Assembly: GCA_009838465.1 (NCBI GenBank)
Contig: VXRN01000015.1
Coordinates: 62,001 to 126,000, forward strand
Direction of reading: 5' to 3'
Origin: Dehalococcoidia bacterium
Lineage (GTDB): Bacteria > Chloroflexota > Dehalococcoidia > Lucifugimonadales > UBA1123
DNA: 64,000 bases
In this document: positions 8,592 to 16,579 of the stretch, piece after piece
Layout of the letters: the number at the start of each line of letters is the position of its first letter
Position numbering within the stretch: position 1 is the stretch's first letter
Program-made: the position numbers and the translations under genes
Notes under the pieces: model-generated
What the model saw: only the letters and a program-made list of their open reading frames with translations
Databases searched by the model: none
Told to the model about the DNA's origin: nothing

Positions 8592-9839
8592 TCAGCGCTG
8601 CCCCACGCCCAGATAGCGTTCCACACGTCCACTCACGTAGGACATGGTGTATGTGAATACCCAGAAGACCAGCGCGAGGAAGATGAACAGTTCCTTCGCG
8701 CTCGACAGATACTCGGTGTTGCCCTGTATGAACGCGCGGCTTATCTCAACGATGTCCAGCATACCGATGATATATACCAGGCTGGTGTCCTTGAACAGCG
8801 CGATGAACTGCCCCACTATGGCTGGTATCACGTTCCGAATCGCCTGGGGCAGCGAGATGAACAGCGTCGTCTGCCAGCCGGGAAGTCCGAGCGCGCGCGC
8901 CGCCTCCTCCTGGCCGGGGTGGAGGGCCTGCAAGCCGCCCCGGATGTTCTCTGCCATATACGCCGCGCTGAAGAGCGTGATCACGATGGCGGCGCGGAGC
9001 AGCGAGTTTGGTTTCAGGTCCTCTGGAAAAGCTAGCGGTACCAGCACCTGCGACATGAACAGCAGGGTTATCAGGGGCACCCCCCTGAAAACCTCGATGA
9101 ATACCACGCAGAGCAGCTTCACGATGGGCAGATTGCTGCGCCGTCCCAGCGCGAGCGCTATACCTATCGGCAGGCTGAGCGTGATGCCCGCCACCGCAAG
9201 CAGAATGTTCAGGGTTATTCCACCCCAGTGTATGACCGATACCGGCTGCATACCGGGCACTCCTTCGATCCCACGAAGAAGAACAAGCGTAAGCAGGAAG
9301 AAGACGACCGCCAGAATCGCCACCCATTTCGGAGTTCCAACCGGCGTGTATCGCCCAAGCGCCCATCCCGCAAAGACAGCGGGCAGGTTCGCCACCAGTA
9401 GCAGGCGCACGTCCATCCCCATTTCGTCCAGGCCGTAAGGCAGCAGCGCAAATGCCGCCGATACGATTGCCGCCCCGAGCGCGATGCGCTTCGCCACGCC
9501 TCCACCGGCTACCGCCCAGCCCATTCCGAGCAGGACCGTTACTAGGAGCAGGCTGGCCTGGGGTCTCCAGAAGCAGTTCTGGCCCGGGCAGGACGACTCG
9601 ATGTTGTACTGGCCTATGACCATCTGGCCGCCCAGCACTCCGATGACCGACCAGTCCGCGTCAACCAGAGCCCAGCGACCGCCGTACCACAGCGCAACAA
9701 CCAGGATTATCACCAGGACGACCGTGAGGAGCGCGTTGTACCAGGTGCTGAAAAGGTTGGCGCGCATCCATCCGACCGCTCCGGTCTCGGAGCGCGGCGG
9801 CGGCAGGCTTGGCGGACGTTGTTGGAGAGTGGTGGCCAA
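8592..9839 (-). CDS. aapM: amino-acid ABC transporter permease (AapM-like)
   Basis: The 415-residue protein has an extra N-terminal membrane region and a C-terminal permease domain with the EAARALGLPGWQ loop that contacts the ATPase. The long N-terminus is typical of AapM/BztC rather than the short HisM/GlnP permeases. The start is a TTG at 9839, four bases after the aapQ stop, with a GGAG about eight bases before it. It forms the membrane channel together with AapQ. The exact amino-acid range is not predictable. Confidence 0.88.
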   Translation of the reverse strand: MATTLQQRPPSLPPPRSETGAVGWMRANLFSTWYNALLTVVLVIILVVALWYGGRWALVDADWSVIGVLGGQMVIGQYNIESSCPGQNCFWRPQASLLLVTVLLGMGWAVAGGGVAKRIALGAAIVSAAFALLPYGLDEMGMDVRLLLVANLPAVFAGWALGRYTPVGTPKWVAILAVVFFLLTLVLLRGIEGVPGMQPVSVIHWGGITLNILLAVAGITLSLPIGIALALGRRSNLPIVKLLCVVFIEVFRGVPLITLLFMSQVLVPLAFPEDLKPNSLLRAAIVITLFSAAYMAENIRGGLQALHPGQEEAARALGLPGWQTTLFISLPQAIRNVIPAIVGQFIALFKDTSLVYIIGMLDIVEISRAFIQGNTEYLSSAKELFIFLALVFWVFTYTMSYVSGRVERYLGVGQR

Positions 9840-9842
9840 GGT

Positions 9843-11060
9843 CTAGGCTCCGACGAACCGGATATGCCTGTTGTACAGGTTTCCGATGAGCGAGTAGGTG
9901 AGGCTCATAGCGAGATACGCCAGCATGATGATTATGAAGATGGACACGGCCGGGGCCGTCTGCGTCATCGTCTTGGCGACATTGGTCAGGTCGGCATAGC
10001 CTATCGCTCCGGCGAGGCTGCTGTTCTTGGTCAGGTTGAGAAATTGGCTGATCATCGGCGGGATGATGACGCGCAGAGCCTGCGGGAACGTCACCTGTCT
10101 CAGCGTCTCTATCTGGGAGAGACCAAGAGAGCGCGCCGCCTCGGTCTGTCCGCGCCCGACCGACTGTATGCCCGCGCGGACTATTTCCGCGATGAACGAG
10201 GATGTGTAAATCACGAGACCTACGAGCAGCACCAGCAGGCCCGCCGGGGCGGTGAATCCACCGCCGATTCTCCCGAATCTCCCCTCCGGGGCCGGAACGG
10301 ATACGGTGAAAGGAGCCTGGCCGTTTGCAACCATGATGATTACCCACGCAACCGCGCTCATGCCAATAGCTACGCAGCATCCATAGACTACCGGATAGGA
10401 CGCCTGTCCCGTAAGGAGTTCCCTCCTCGCCATTATCCGATAGACGATGACTCCCAATACAATCGAAACTACCGCCACAGCCAGCCATATGAGACCGGCG
10501 CCAAGGTGTGGAGGCGTGGGCCACGGCATGGACATACCTGCGTTGTTGATGTAGAAGGCGTCGAGCAGGACATAGCCGTCGCGCACGCGGGGCAGCGCGA
10601 GAATGATGTAGAACCAGAAGAAGAGCTGTACCAGCAGCGGAACGTTTCGGAAGAACTCGATATAGACAGTCGCTATCTTCGACACCAGCCAGTTGCTCGA
10701 CAGCCGTGCCACCCCGACCACGATGCCCAGCAGCGTCGCCAGTATCACGCCCACAATCGAGACGACAATGGTATTCGTAACCGCCACGCCGAGCGCGTAC
10801 AGGAACGTATCCGATTTGTCGTAGGGGAGAAAGGACTGCCCTATGGGCGTCTGGTATGACCTGTCCAGGAAACTGAACCCAAACGGGATGTTTCGCGCGT
10901 GTATCGCGCTATATATGTTCGAGAAGAACCAGGCGACGAAGACCACCACAAGTATGCCGGACACGATCTGCGCGGCCCACTGTATAGCGCGCGCGTGCCT
11001 CCAAACAGGAATGCCCTGATAGGTCAGGATACTCATCATAGGGCTGAATACGCTCTCCAA
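9843..11060 (-). CDS. aapQ: amino-acid ABC transporter permease (AapQ-like)
   Basis: The 405-residue permease contains FFRNVPLLVQLFFWFY, typical of the family, and the ATPase-contact loop EAARSLGLSQIETLRQV. The periplasmic insertion between the first membrane segments is typical of AapQ/BztB. The stated start is a TTG at 11060; two ATG codons at 11039 and 11036 are in frame and equally possible. Downstream of the binding-protein gene it is preceded by a hairpin and a 344-base gap, which probably sets a lower expression of the membrane parts. Confidence 0.88.
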   Translation of the reverse strand: MESVFSPMMSILTYQGIPVWRHARAIQWAAQIVSGILVVVFVAWFFSNIYSAIHARNIPFGFSFLDRSYQTPIGQSFLPYDKSDTFLYALGVAVTNTIVVSIVGVILATLLGIVVGVARLSSNWLVSKIATVYIEFFRNVPLLVQLFFWFYIILALPRVRDGYVLLDAFYINNAGMSMPWPTPPHLGAGLIWLAVAVVSIVLGVIVYRIMARRELLTGQASYPVVYGCCVAIGMSAVAWVIIMVANGQAPFTVSVPAPEGRFGRIGGGFTAPAGLLVLLVGLVIYTSSFIAEIVRAGIQSVGRGQTEAARSLGLSQIETLRQVTFPQALRVIIPPMISQFLNLTKNSSLAGAIGYADLTNVAKTMTQTAPAVSIFIIIMLAYLAMSLTYSLIGNLYNRHIRFVGA

Positions 11061-11162
11061 GTTTGATATGCGTGGCAGATGCTACCACAACGCCGCGAAC
11101 TTTGCCGCCATCGGTCAGCGCCAACCAAGGTCTTTTCACTATTAGGCGTCACTAGGGTAGTC

Positions 11163-11252
11163 CGTTCGTGGTGACCCCTCGACAAGCTCAGGACGAACCA
11201 TGAACGGACGGCCCTTCGACAGGCTTCCTTCGACAAGCTCAGGATGAACGAG
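11163..11252. repeat. interspersed repeat with TTCGACAAGCTCAGGA units
   Basis: Three related units of the type CGACAAGCTCAGGACGAAC lie close together, one truncated. The flank GTTCGTGGTG and the internal GAACCATGAACGG match the copy at 59422-59513. This repeat style is widespread in bacterial intergenic DNA, and its role is unknown. Confidence 0.7.
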
Positions 11253-11325
11253 AGATTGAAGACGAGGGCGAAAACGAAAAGACCATGGCGCCAACCATAA
11301 AATTGGCCTAGCGCACGACAAGAAG

Positions 11326-11355
11326 AAGCGGCTGGCGAATTTTCGCCAGCCGCTT
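11326..11355 (-). terminator. perfect 14-base-pair hairpin downstream of aapJ
   Basis: AAGCGGCTGGCGAA (11326-11339) is exactly reverse-complemented at 11342-11355, with a two-base loop. It lies 50 bases after the aapJ stop. The minus-strand tail is CTTCTTGTC, so it is an imperfect terminator and may attenuate or protect the aapJ message rather than end all transcription. Confidence 0.65.
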
Positions 11356-11404
11356 CGCTTTTCTCTATCCAGGGCCTCAGGTCAGAGGCGAGGACTGAAA
11401 TCCA

Positions 11405-12637
11405 CTACCTCAGAGGCGCGGCGTAGATCTGTCCACCCTTCGGGCAGTCCTGGCAGGGAGCGTCGGCCCACAGCGCGTTGCGCCCGTTCTCTCTGGGCAG
11501 ATTGATGCCACTTGGGCCGAGGTTGCGGTCGTATATCTCGCCGTAGTTGCCAACGGCCTTGATCACGTCCTGCGCGGCTGTCTGGCTTATGCCCAGGCTC
11601 TCCTGGCCGAAGGAGCCTTCCAGCCCCATCAGGCGGTCAACCTTGGTGTCGCCGGTAACCGAGCTGGGAACGTTGCTGGAGGAAACGCCGTAGGCCTCAC
11701 CATAGATGAGTATGCCCATAACGGTCTTCACGATGTCGAACCACTGGTCGTCGCCGTGCGGCACCACAGGGCCCAGAGGCTCTTCGGAGATAGTCTCGGG
11801 CAGAATGGTGTGAGCCATCGGGTCGGACATGGCCGAACCGAGCGCGGCCAACTGCGAGCGGTCGTTGGTGAAGGCGTCGCACTGTCCGCTTTCGTATGCG
11901 GCTACGACCGCGTCGGTGTCTTCGAACGTAACTGCTTCGATGTCCAGGTTATTCTGGCTGGCGAAGTCGGCCAGGTTGAGCTCGGTGGTGGTTCCCTGGG
12001 TCACGCAGACGCTGGCGCCATCGAGGTCGTATGCGCTCATTACGCCTAGGTCCTTGTTAACCATGAAGCCCTGTCCGTCGTAGAACATCGTCTGGGCGTA
12101 GTTGCCCCACCCGGAGTCGCGGGAGGTAGTCCAGGTGACCGTGCGAACGAGCATGTCAACTTCGCCGGACTGGATCGTCGGTCCGCGCTCGGCGGCGGAA
12201 ATCAGCCGGATCTCGATGGCGTTGGGATCGCCCAGAACGGCGGTCGCCAGCGCGCGGCAGAGATCAATATCGAAGCCAACGTTGTTGCCGCCTGCGTCCA
12301 GGTAGCCGTAGCCCGGCACGTCGTTGCGGCTGGCGCAAATAACTTTGCCCCTGTCCTTGACCTGCTGAAGCCGGTTGCTGACCATCATTGTGTCGCCCAT
12401 CATGGACTTGGCTTCATCCTCGGTCATCATGCCCATGTCCGCTGCCGCTGCCATGATCTGGTCGTCGGACATCATCGCGCCCTGGGCCATGGCGTCCGCC
12501 TCGGCCTTGGTCACCATGCCCATTTCCTGCGCCGCCGACTGTATCTCGGCGTTGGACATTTCCTGTGAACACGCCACGATTGCGAAGACGATTGCCAGAA
12601 GTCCCATTCCTAGTACAAAAGCCTGTATTCTCTTCAT
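11405..12637 (-). CDS. aapJ: amino-acid ABC transporter substrate-binding lipoprotein (AapJ-like)
   Basis: The 410-residue protein has a lipoprotein signal ending IVAC (Cys23), so it is probably anchored outside the membrane. From about residue 85 it is an AapJ/BztA-type periplasmic binding domain (VICASRNDVPGYGYLD, VGFDIDLCRALA). Between signal and domain lie two imperfect 29-residue repeats (27-55 and 56-84), rich in methionine and acidic residues, that are not part of the usual family. The ATG at 12637 has an AGGAGA site. It is the first gene of the transporter operon. Confidence 0.9.
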   Translation of the reverse strand: MKRIQAFVLGMGLLAIVFAIVACSQEMSNAEIQSAAQEMGMVTKAEADAMAQGAMMSDDQIMAAAADMGMMTEDEAKSMMGDTMMVSNRLQQVKDRGKVICASRNDVPGYGYLDAGGNNVGFDIDLCRALATAVLGDPNAIEIRLISAAERGPTIQSGEVDMLVRTVTWTTSRDSGWGNYAQTMFYDGQGFMVNKDLGVMSAYDLDGASVCVTQGTTTELNLADFASQNNLDIEAVTFEDTDAVVAAYESGQCDAFTNDRSQLAALGSAMSDPMAHTILPETISEEPLGPVVPHGDDQWFDIVKTVMGILIYGEAYGVSSSNVPSSVTGDTKVDRLMGLEGSFGQESLGISQTAAQDVIKAVGNYGEIYDRNLGPSGINLPRENGRNALWADAPCQDCPKGGQIYAAPLR

Positions 12638-12779
12638 TCGTCTCTCCTAGTCCACTAGATTCCGAACCTTGCGGTATGGAAACACACTGCCATATATCGG
12701 AATATTACTAACTTCTAAAGTATAGAGAAAAAGCCTGCGCCAATCAAAGGGCAGACTGTCCAAGTTTCGGGGCAATCTA

Positions 12780-12808
12780 TTGCGGACTGATACCCCAGCG
12801 GGTATAGT
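12780..12808 (+). promoter_or_regulatory. sigma70-like promoter of the diiron-protein operon
   Basis: TTGCGG at 12780-12785 and TATAGT at 12803-12808 are separated by 17 bases. The -10 box matches five of six consensus positions, the -35 box three of six. The first gene starts 38 bases downstream. Confidence 0.5.
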
Positions 12809-12845
12809 ACAAGTATAAGATATCAACAACCCAAGGGGGCCGCGG

Positions 12846-13946
12846 ATGACCTCACTCAAGGACAATTTCAACGGCATTCAGGAGTACGCCAGCGACCAGG
12901 GTCTCGACCTGGGATGGATAGACCGGCAGGGTGAATGGGGAGTCAAGGCCACCGCGGACGGCGCGAAGGGCCTCACGCTCAACGATACCCAGATTGGCAG
13001 CTATGGCGACCCGCCGGAAGAATCCGACAACATGACGGGCAAGCCCAGGGGCGCGGCGGCTAGGCCCAACGCCTATCGCATAGGCGGGTACCAGGTGCGC
13101 ACCAAGTCCGACATCTGGCTCACCAACGCCTCCATGCTGTATGAAGAGGCTCTCCAGCGACAGTGGAGTTCGGCCACCGATATTCCGTGGCAGGCCATCA
13201 AACCGCTCCCAGACGACATCGAGCGAGCGCAGTGCCAGCTTGCCACATTCCTCACTGAGGTCGAGTTCGTCGCAGCCGACATCCCGGGCCGCTGGGTCGC
13301 CAGCACCACGCCGGACTACTTCGAGCCGCGAATGTTCCTCATCACCCAGATCATGGACGAGTCGCGCCACCTCGATGTCTTCCGCAAGCGAGCGCTCGCC
13401 AACGGCGGCGGACTGATGCAGCGCCCGGACATAAACGTCACCACCAGCGGAGTCGTCGGGAGCATTGACCTGTCCAGGGACTTTACCGAGATGTCCTCGC
13501 GCCTGCACATTTCGGGCGAGGGCGCGGTGCTCACCATCTTCCGAATGGGTGAACTCATGGCATACAACGACGCAGAGAAGCGCATCTACCGCCTCGCGGC
13601 GCAGGACGAGTCCCGCCACGTGGCCTTCGGCGTGATGCACATGCGTTACCTTGCCGAGACGGAGCCGGACCGCAAGGAAGAGATTCACGAATATCTGGAC
13701 GAGGGCGAGCGCAGCCTCGTCTCCGGCAGCCAGAATCCGGCGGCGCGCGACTCGGCTCAGAGTGAGTCGCTCTCTATATTGCTGGGCGGCGGCCAGAAGA
13801 ACTTCGACGAGGGCTACCGCAAGCTGCTCGCCATCCGCAAGCGACAGGCGAAGGAGTACGTCCAGCGCATCCGCTCCGCCGGATTCGGCGAGAGGTTCGA
13901 GAACGGCAGGGCCAACCCCGAGCTTATGGAATACGTGAGGAGCTAG
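12846..13946 (+). CDS. ferritin-like diiron protein, catalytic-type subunit
   Basis: The 366-residue protein has a complete ferritin-like diiron ligand pattern: Glu138 (in LTEVEF), Glu172 and His175 (DESRH), Glu225 (SGEGAV), Glu255 and His258 (DESRH). This E / ExxH / E / ExxH order is that of the ribonucleotide-reductase-R2 and bacterial multicomponent-monooxygenase superfamily. I cannot place it in a named family. By analogy it probably activates oxygen in the cytoplasm to oxidise an unknown substrate. ATG at 12846 follows an AAGGGGG site. The next gene, four bases downstream, is a full-length paralogue with the ligands lost, so the two probably form a complex. Confidence 0.85.
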   Translation: MTSLKDNFNGIQEYASDQGLDLGWIDRQGEWGVKATADGAKGLTLNDTQIGSYGDPPEESDNMTGKPRGAAARPNAYRIGGYQVRTKSDIWLTNASMLYEEALQRQWSSATDIPWQAIKPLPDDIERAQCQLATFLTEVEFVAADIPGRWVASTTPDYFEPRMFLITQIMDESRHLDVFRKRALANGGGLMQRPDINVTTSGVVGSIDLSRDFTEMSSRLHISGEGAVLTIFRMGELMAYNDAEKRIYRLAAQDESRHVAFGVMHMRYLAETEPDRKEEIHEYLDEGERSLVSGSQNPAARDSAQSESLSILLGGGQKNFDEGYRKLLAIRKRQAKEYVQRIRSAGFGERFENGRANPELMEYVRS

Positions 13947-13950
13947 TCGC

Positions 13951-15063
13951 TTGGCAGACGAAGACCGCCAGCAGAGAGTCGCCGGGCAGAAGACCGAGGT
14001 CTGGGAGAGGCCAAGACGCAGGCGTACCCTCAACACGGACGAAAACGTAGAAGTTCCCGAACCTTCATATGCCTGGATGCCACGCTCGCTCCAATGGGAG
14101 ACGCGGGTCAAGCCGGGCAAGGCTGGTCTCAGAATAGGCGACCTCAACGTTGGCATATACGGTGAGATTCCCGATCAGTGGGATGAGCCGACCCGTATGC
14201 CTCGCGGCGCGTACCCGCTCGCTGGCATACCTCCCCTGGGATTCGCGCTCAAGAACAAGCGCGATATGTGGGCCGACAACGCAGCCGACCTCTACGAGGA
14301 GGCGATACAGAGGCGCTGGATAGCGGCGACAGACATCCCCTGGGATACCATCCAGCCGCTTCCGGACGATGTTGAGGCCGCCATGTGTCAGGTTTGCACC
14401 GAGTTGAGCCAGGCTGCCAACGTCGAGTTTGAGACGATAGGCTACTGGCTTCAGCACATGTCTTACGGCTACCACGAGGTCAAGCTGTTTCTCGCAACCA
14501 ATATGTTCGACGCCGGACGTCACCACGAGGCGTTCAGAAAGCGCGCGCTGTCCAACGGCGGCGGACTCGGACTCGAGAGCCGGGGCGAGATCAACCGCAT
14601 GATCCTGGAAAGCAAGGGCGGCTGGTCCGAGACCAGCCTGTTTCTACACCTGCTCAGGGGAACGTACCTCCTAACCGTGTACAGGCACTGCGAACGCTTC
14701 GCTAACAATCCCGCAGAGAAGGTCCTGTTCGCGCGCGCGATGCAGGACAAGGCGCGACACGTCGCCTATGGAATCCAGCACCTGCGCTACGCCGTCACCC
14801 ACCAGCAGGACAAGGCGCTGATATTCCAGCGTCTGCTGTTCATAGGTGAGCGCGTCTTCACCAAGGAACTCCAGGACCCCGCCATGCTCGAACCGCTCGC
14901 CATAGTCTTCGGCGGCGGCATAGAGGGAGCGCGTGCCGGAATGGGACACGTCAAGCGTATGATGGCCGACTGGCTCACTGCATACACGTCCGCCTGCGAA
15001 TGGATAGGTATCCAGCGCGCCGTGCCCCTGTCCCCGGATCTGGCCAAGTACCTGGAGGACTAG
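13951..15063 (+). CDS. ferritin-like paralogue with lost metal ligands (pseudo-diiron subunit)
   Basis: The 370-residue protein aligns along its length with the preceding gene product; the central region aligns without gaps. At the ligand sites it has Gln154 for Glu138, Ala188 for Glu172, Gly237 for Glu225 and Lys267 for Glu255, while both histidines (191 and 270) and the following RH are kept. It therefore cannot bind a normal diiron centre and is more likely a structural or regulatory partner, as the beta subunit is for monooxygenase alpha subunits. It starts at a TTG at 13951 with AGGAG eight bases upstream. Confidence 0.82.
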   Translation: MADEDRQQRVAGQKTEVWERPRRRRTLNTDENVEVPEPSYAWMPRSLQWETRVKPGKAGLRIGDLNVGIYGEIPDQWDEPTRMPRGAYPLAGIPPLGFALKNKRDMWADNAADLYEEAIQRRWIAATDIPWDTIQPLPDDVEAAMCQVCTELSQAANVEFETIGYWLQHMSYGYHEVKLFLATNMFDAGRHHEAFRKRALSNGGGLGLESRGEINRMILESKGGWSETSLFLHLLRGTYLLTVYRHCERFANNPAEKVLFARAMQDKARHVAYGIQHLRYAVTHQQDKALIFQRLLFIGERVFTKELQDPAMLEPLAIVFGGGIEGARAGMGHVKRMMADWLTAYTSACEWIGIQRAVPLSPDLAKYLED

Positions 15064-15064
15064 A

Positions 15065-15502
15065 TTGCCCGCTTTCCCGTCCGTAGAGTGGTTCGACGCC
15101 GTGCGCCACGAATTCAACACGAACGACGTCGTGCGGACAGCAGGCGGCGGAATGTGCGACGCCAGAGTAGGCGTCAAGGCCGGTGATAGTATATTCCTGC
15201 TCGTCTTCGAGGGATTCGAGTGCTCGTCGGCGTCCGAGATAGCCGAGTCCGACCTCGAAGACACAGACTTCTACCTCGATATGCCCATGGAAGACTGGGC
15301 GGACATGCTGGAGAATATCCGCGAGAACGGCGAAGCGGACCTCGACCACTCCCTCAACACCATGGACCTCGACAGCCTGGACGGTCTCGCCCACTCCTAC
15401 ACAGGCGACCAGTACCGCCAGGATATGTTCTTCCGCTACAACCAGACGTTCCAGTACTTCTTCGACCAGTCATCGCGGGTGGAGACTGAGTTCTCTGAAT
15501 AA
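15065..15502 (+). CDS. SCP2-like (sterol-carrier-fold) protein
   Basis: The 145-residue protein begins MPAFPSVEWFDAVR and contains alternating strands and helices including DARVGVKAGDSIFLLVFEGF and a MEDWADMLENIR helix. This resembles SCP2-type lipid-binding domains, though the match is by pattern only. It starts at a TTG at 15065, one base after the preceding stop, with GGAGG at 15054-15058. The gene at 15868 encodes a clear paralogue (FPSVEWFEAVR, FLLDFEAFECS, NNIRDNGGAD). It may bind or present a hydrophobic substrate to the diiron proteins; that is inference. Confidence 0.65.
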   Translation: MPAFPSVEWFDAVRHEFNTNDVVRTAGGGMCDARVGVKAGDSIFLLVFEGFECSSASEIAESDLEDTDFYLDMPMEDWADMLENIRENGEADLDHSLNTMDLDSLDGLAHSYTGDQYRQDMFFRYNQTFQYFFDQSSRVETEFSE

Positions 15503-15517
15503 CTTGCGAGGTTCAAG

Positions 15518-15862
15518 TTGACGAGTCAATGGCCTAAGCGCCATGCGTTGGCCGCGCCTTGGGGAACCGCGCTGGCAACGTGGATATTGACGATGTATTA
15601 CAAACCAGTTGCCTTCTATGCTATGGTGAGTATGGGCGCTATGGCATATGGCATGATCATGTCAGCGCTGGAATTGGGGGTAATGATGGCATTCTATGCA
15701 TATGAGAAAATTAAGAATGAGAGAGAGAAACTGCGTAAGCAGGGTGCTGATTCGGTACTCACCAGACTTGCGGAGAATCCTCGTCTGTCCGATAAAATGA
15801 AGAAAGCCTTGATAGCCGACCTGCAAAATAATGGACGGAATAACGGGAACATGGGGAACTGA
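15518..15862 (+). CDS. small membrane protein of unknown function
   Basis: The 114-residue product has one or two hydrophobic segments between about residues 10 and 60, followed by a charged helix (YEKIKNEREKLRKQ) and a tail ending in Asn/Gly. I do not recognise the family. It starts at a TTG (15518) preceded by GCGAGG. Codon use is visibly more AT-rich than in the neighbours. It lies between the two SCP2-like paralogues, so it was probably inserted after their duplication. It could anchor the complex to the membrane, but that is conjecture. Confidence 0.6.
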   Translation: MTSQWPKRHALAAPWGTALATWILTMYYKPVAFYAMVSMGAMAYGMIMSALELGVMMAFYAYEKIKNEREKLRKQGADSVLTRLAENPRLSDKMKKALIADLQNNGRNNGNMGN

Positions 15863-15867
15863 ATCCA

Positions 15868-16284
15868 ATGCCCACCTTCCCCTCAGTAGAATGGTTTGAG
15901 GCCGTGAGGTCGGCCGCCAACGATGACCGCGACTTTCGGAGCCTCGGCACCTGCTTCGCGCAGGTCGGAGTCCGGGTCGGGGGGCGCGTGTTCCTGCTCG
16001 ACTTCGAGGCATTCGAGTGTTCCGGTGTGTCCGAGGCGGACGACACCGCGCTGCACGATGTGGATTTCGCGCTCAACATGACCCCTGACGAGTGGCGGCG
16101 TCTGCTGAACAACATCCGTGATAACGGCGGAGCGGACTCCGAGAACACGTTCAATACTCTGGAAATCGAACGCGGGATCATTGAGTCTCCCAACCCCTAC
16201 GGACAGAATAACTTCCCCCGCTACCACCTCACTATCCAGCGTTTCTTCGACGTATCGAGCGGGGTGGAAACCACTTTCGCGTGA
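15868..16284 (+). CDS. SCP2-like paralogue of the 15065 gene
   Basis: The 138-residue protein begins MPTFPSVEWFEAVRSAAND and shares with the 15065 product the FLLxFExFECS strand, an xxWxxxLxNIRxNGxAD helix region and a C-terminal RFFD..SGVET. It has the same expected SCP2-like fold. It starts at an ATG five bases after the preceding stop. Having two divergent copies in the same operon as two divergent ferritin-like proteins suggests a matched pair of complexes or a heteromeric assembly. Confidence 0.65.
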   Translation: MPTFPSVEWFEAVRSAANDDRDFRSLGTCFAQVGVRVGGRVFLLDFEAFECSGVSEADDTALHDVDFALNMTPDEWRRLLNNIRDNGGADSENTFNTLEIERGIIESPNPYGQNNFPRYHLTIQRFFDVSSGVETTFA

Positions 16285-16291
16285 GGCCGCC

Positions 16292-16573
16292 ATGCCTATA
16301 TACGAATACCGATGTGACGATTGCGACATCAAGACCGCCAAACTGGTCAGGGGTTTCGATGCGCCCAAATCAATAGTCTGTCGCGAGTGCAGTAGCGAGA
16401 ACACCCACCGGATCATATCCAGCGTGGCGTTCCACAAGTCGCTCAACTCCCAGTTGCAGGACTTGGATCCGAGGTACGACCGCATGGCGGACGCCGCAGC
16501 CGCAAGCACGGCCGAGGCCGACCCTAACCGCTTCCTGAAGAGCGCGATTCCCTTAGATGCGGCGGAAGACTAG
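16292..16573 (+). CDS. FmdB-type zinc-ribbon protein
   Basis: The 93-residue protein starts MPIYEYRCDDC and has two CxxC pairs (Cys8/11 and Cys30/33), the FmdB/CxxC zinc-ribbon pattern, then a low-complexity Ala-rich tail. I start it at the ATG 16292, seven bases after the previous stop; the reading frame continues upstream but without homology. These proteins are small putative regulators or metal chaperones; they are common beside iron or amide-metabolising enzymes. Here it may help assemble or control the diiron complex. Confidence 0.8.
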   Translation: MPIYEYRCDDCDIKTAKLVRGFDAPKSIVCRECSSENTHRIISSVAFHKSLNSQLQDLDPRYDRMADAAAASTAEADPNRFLKSAIPLDAAED

Positions 16574-16579
16574 CGCTCC

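Larger units (their letters stand above)
11061..11404. other. 344-base gap inside the aap operon
   Basis: No gene is visible. From aapJ towards aapQ it holds a strong hairpin (11326-11355) and then an interspersed repeat (11163-11252). The rest, near 11256-11325, shows nothing recognisable. Confidence 0.7.

Noticed and set aside
12852-14156. A 434-codon minus-strand frame opposite the ferritin-like genes
   Set aside because: It is a GC-rich shadow: the plus strand has conserved diiron motifs and ribosome sites, while the minus product shows no recognisable domain.
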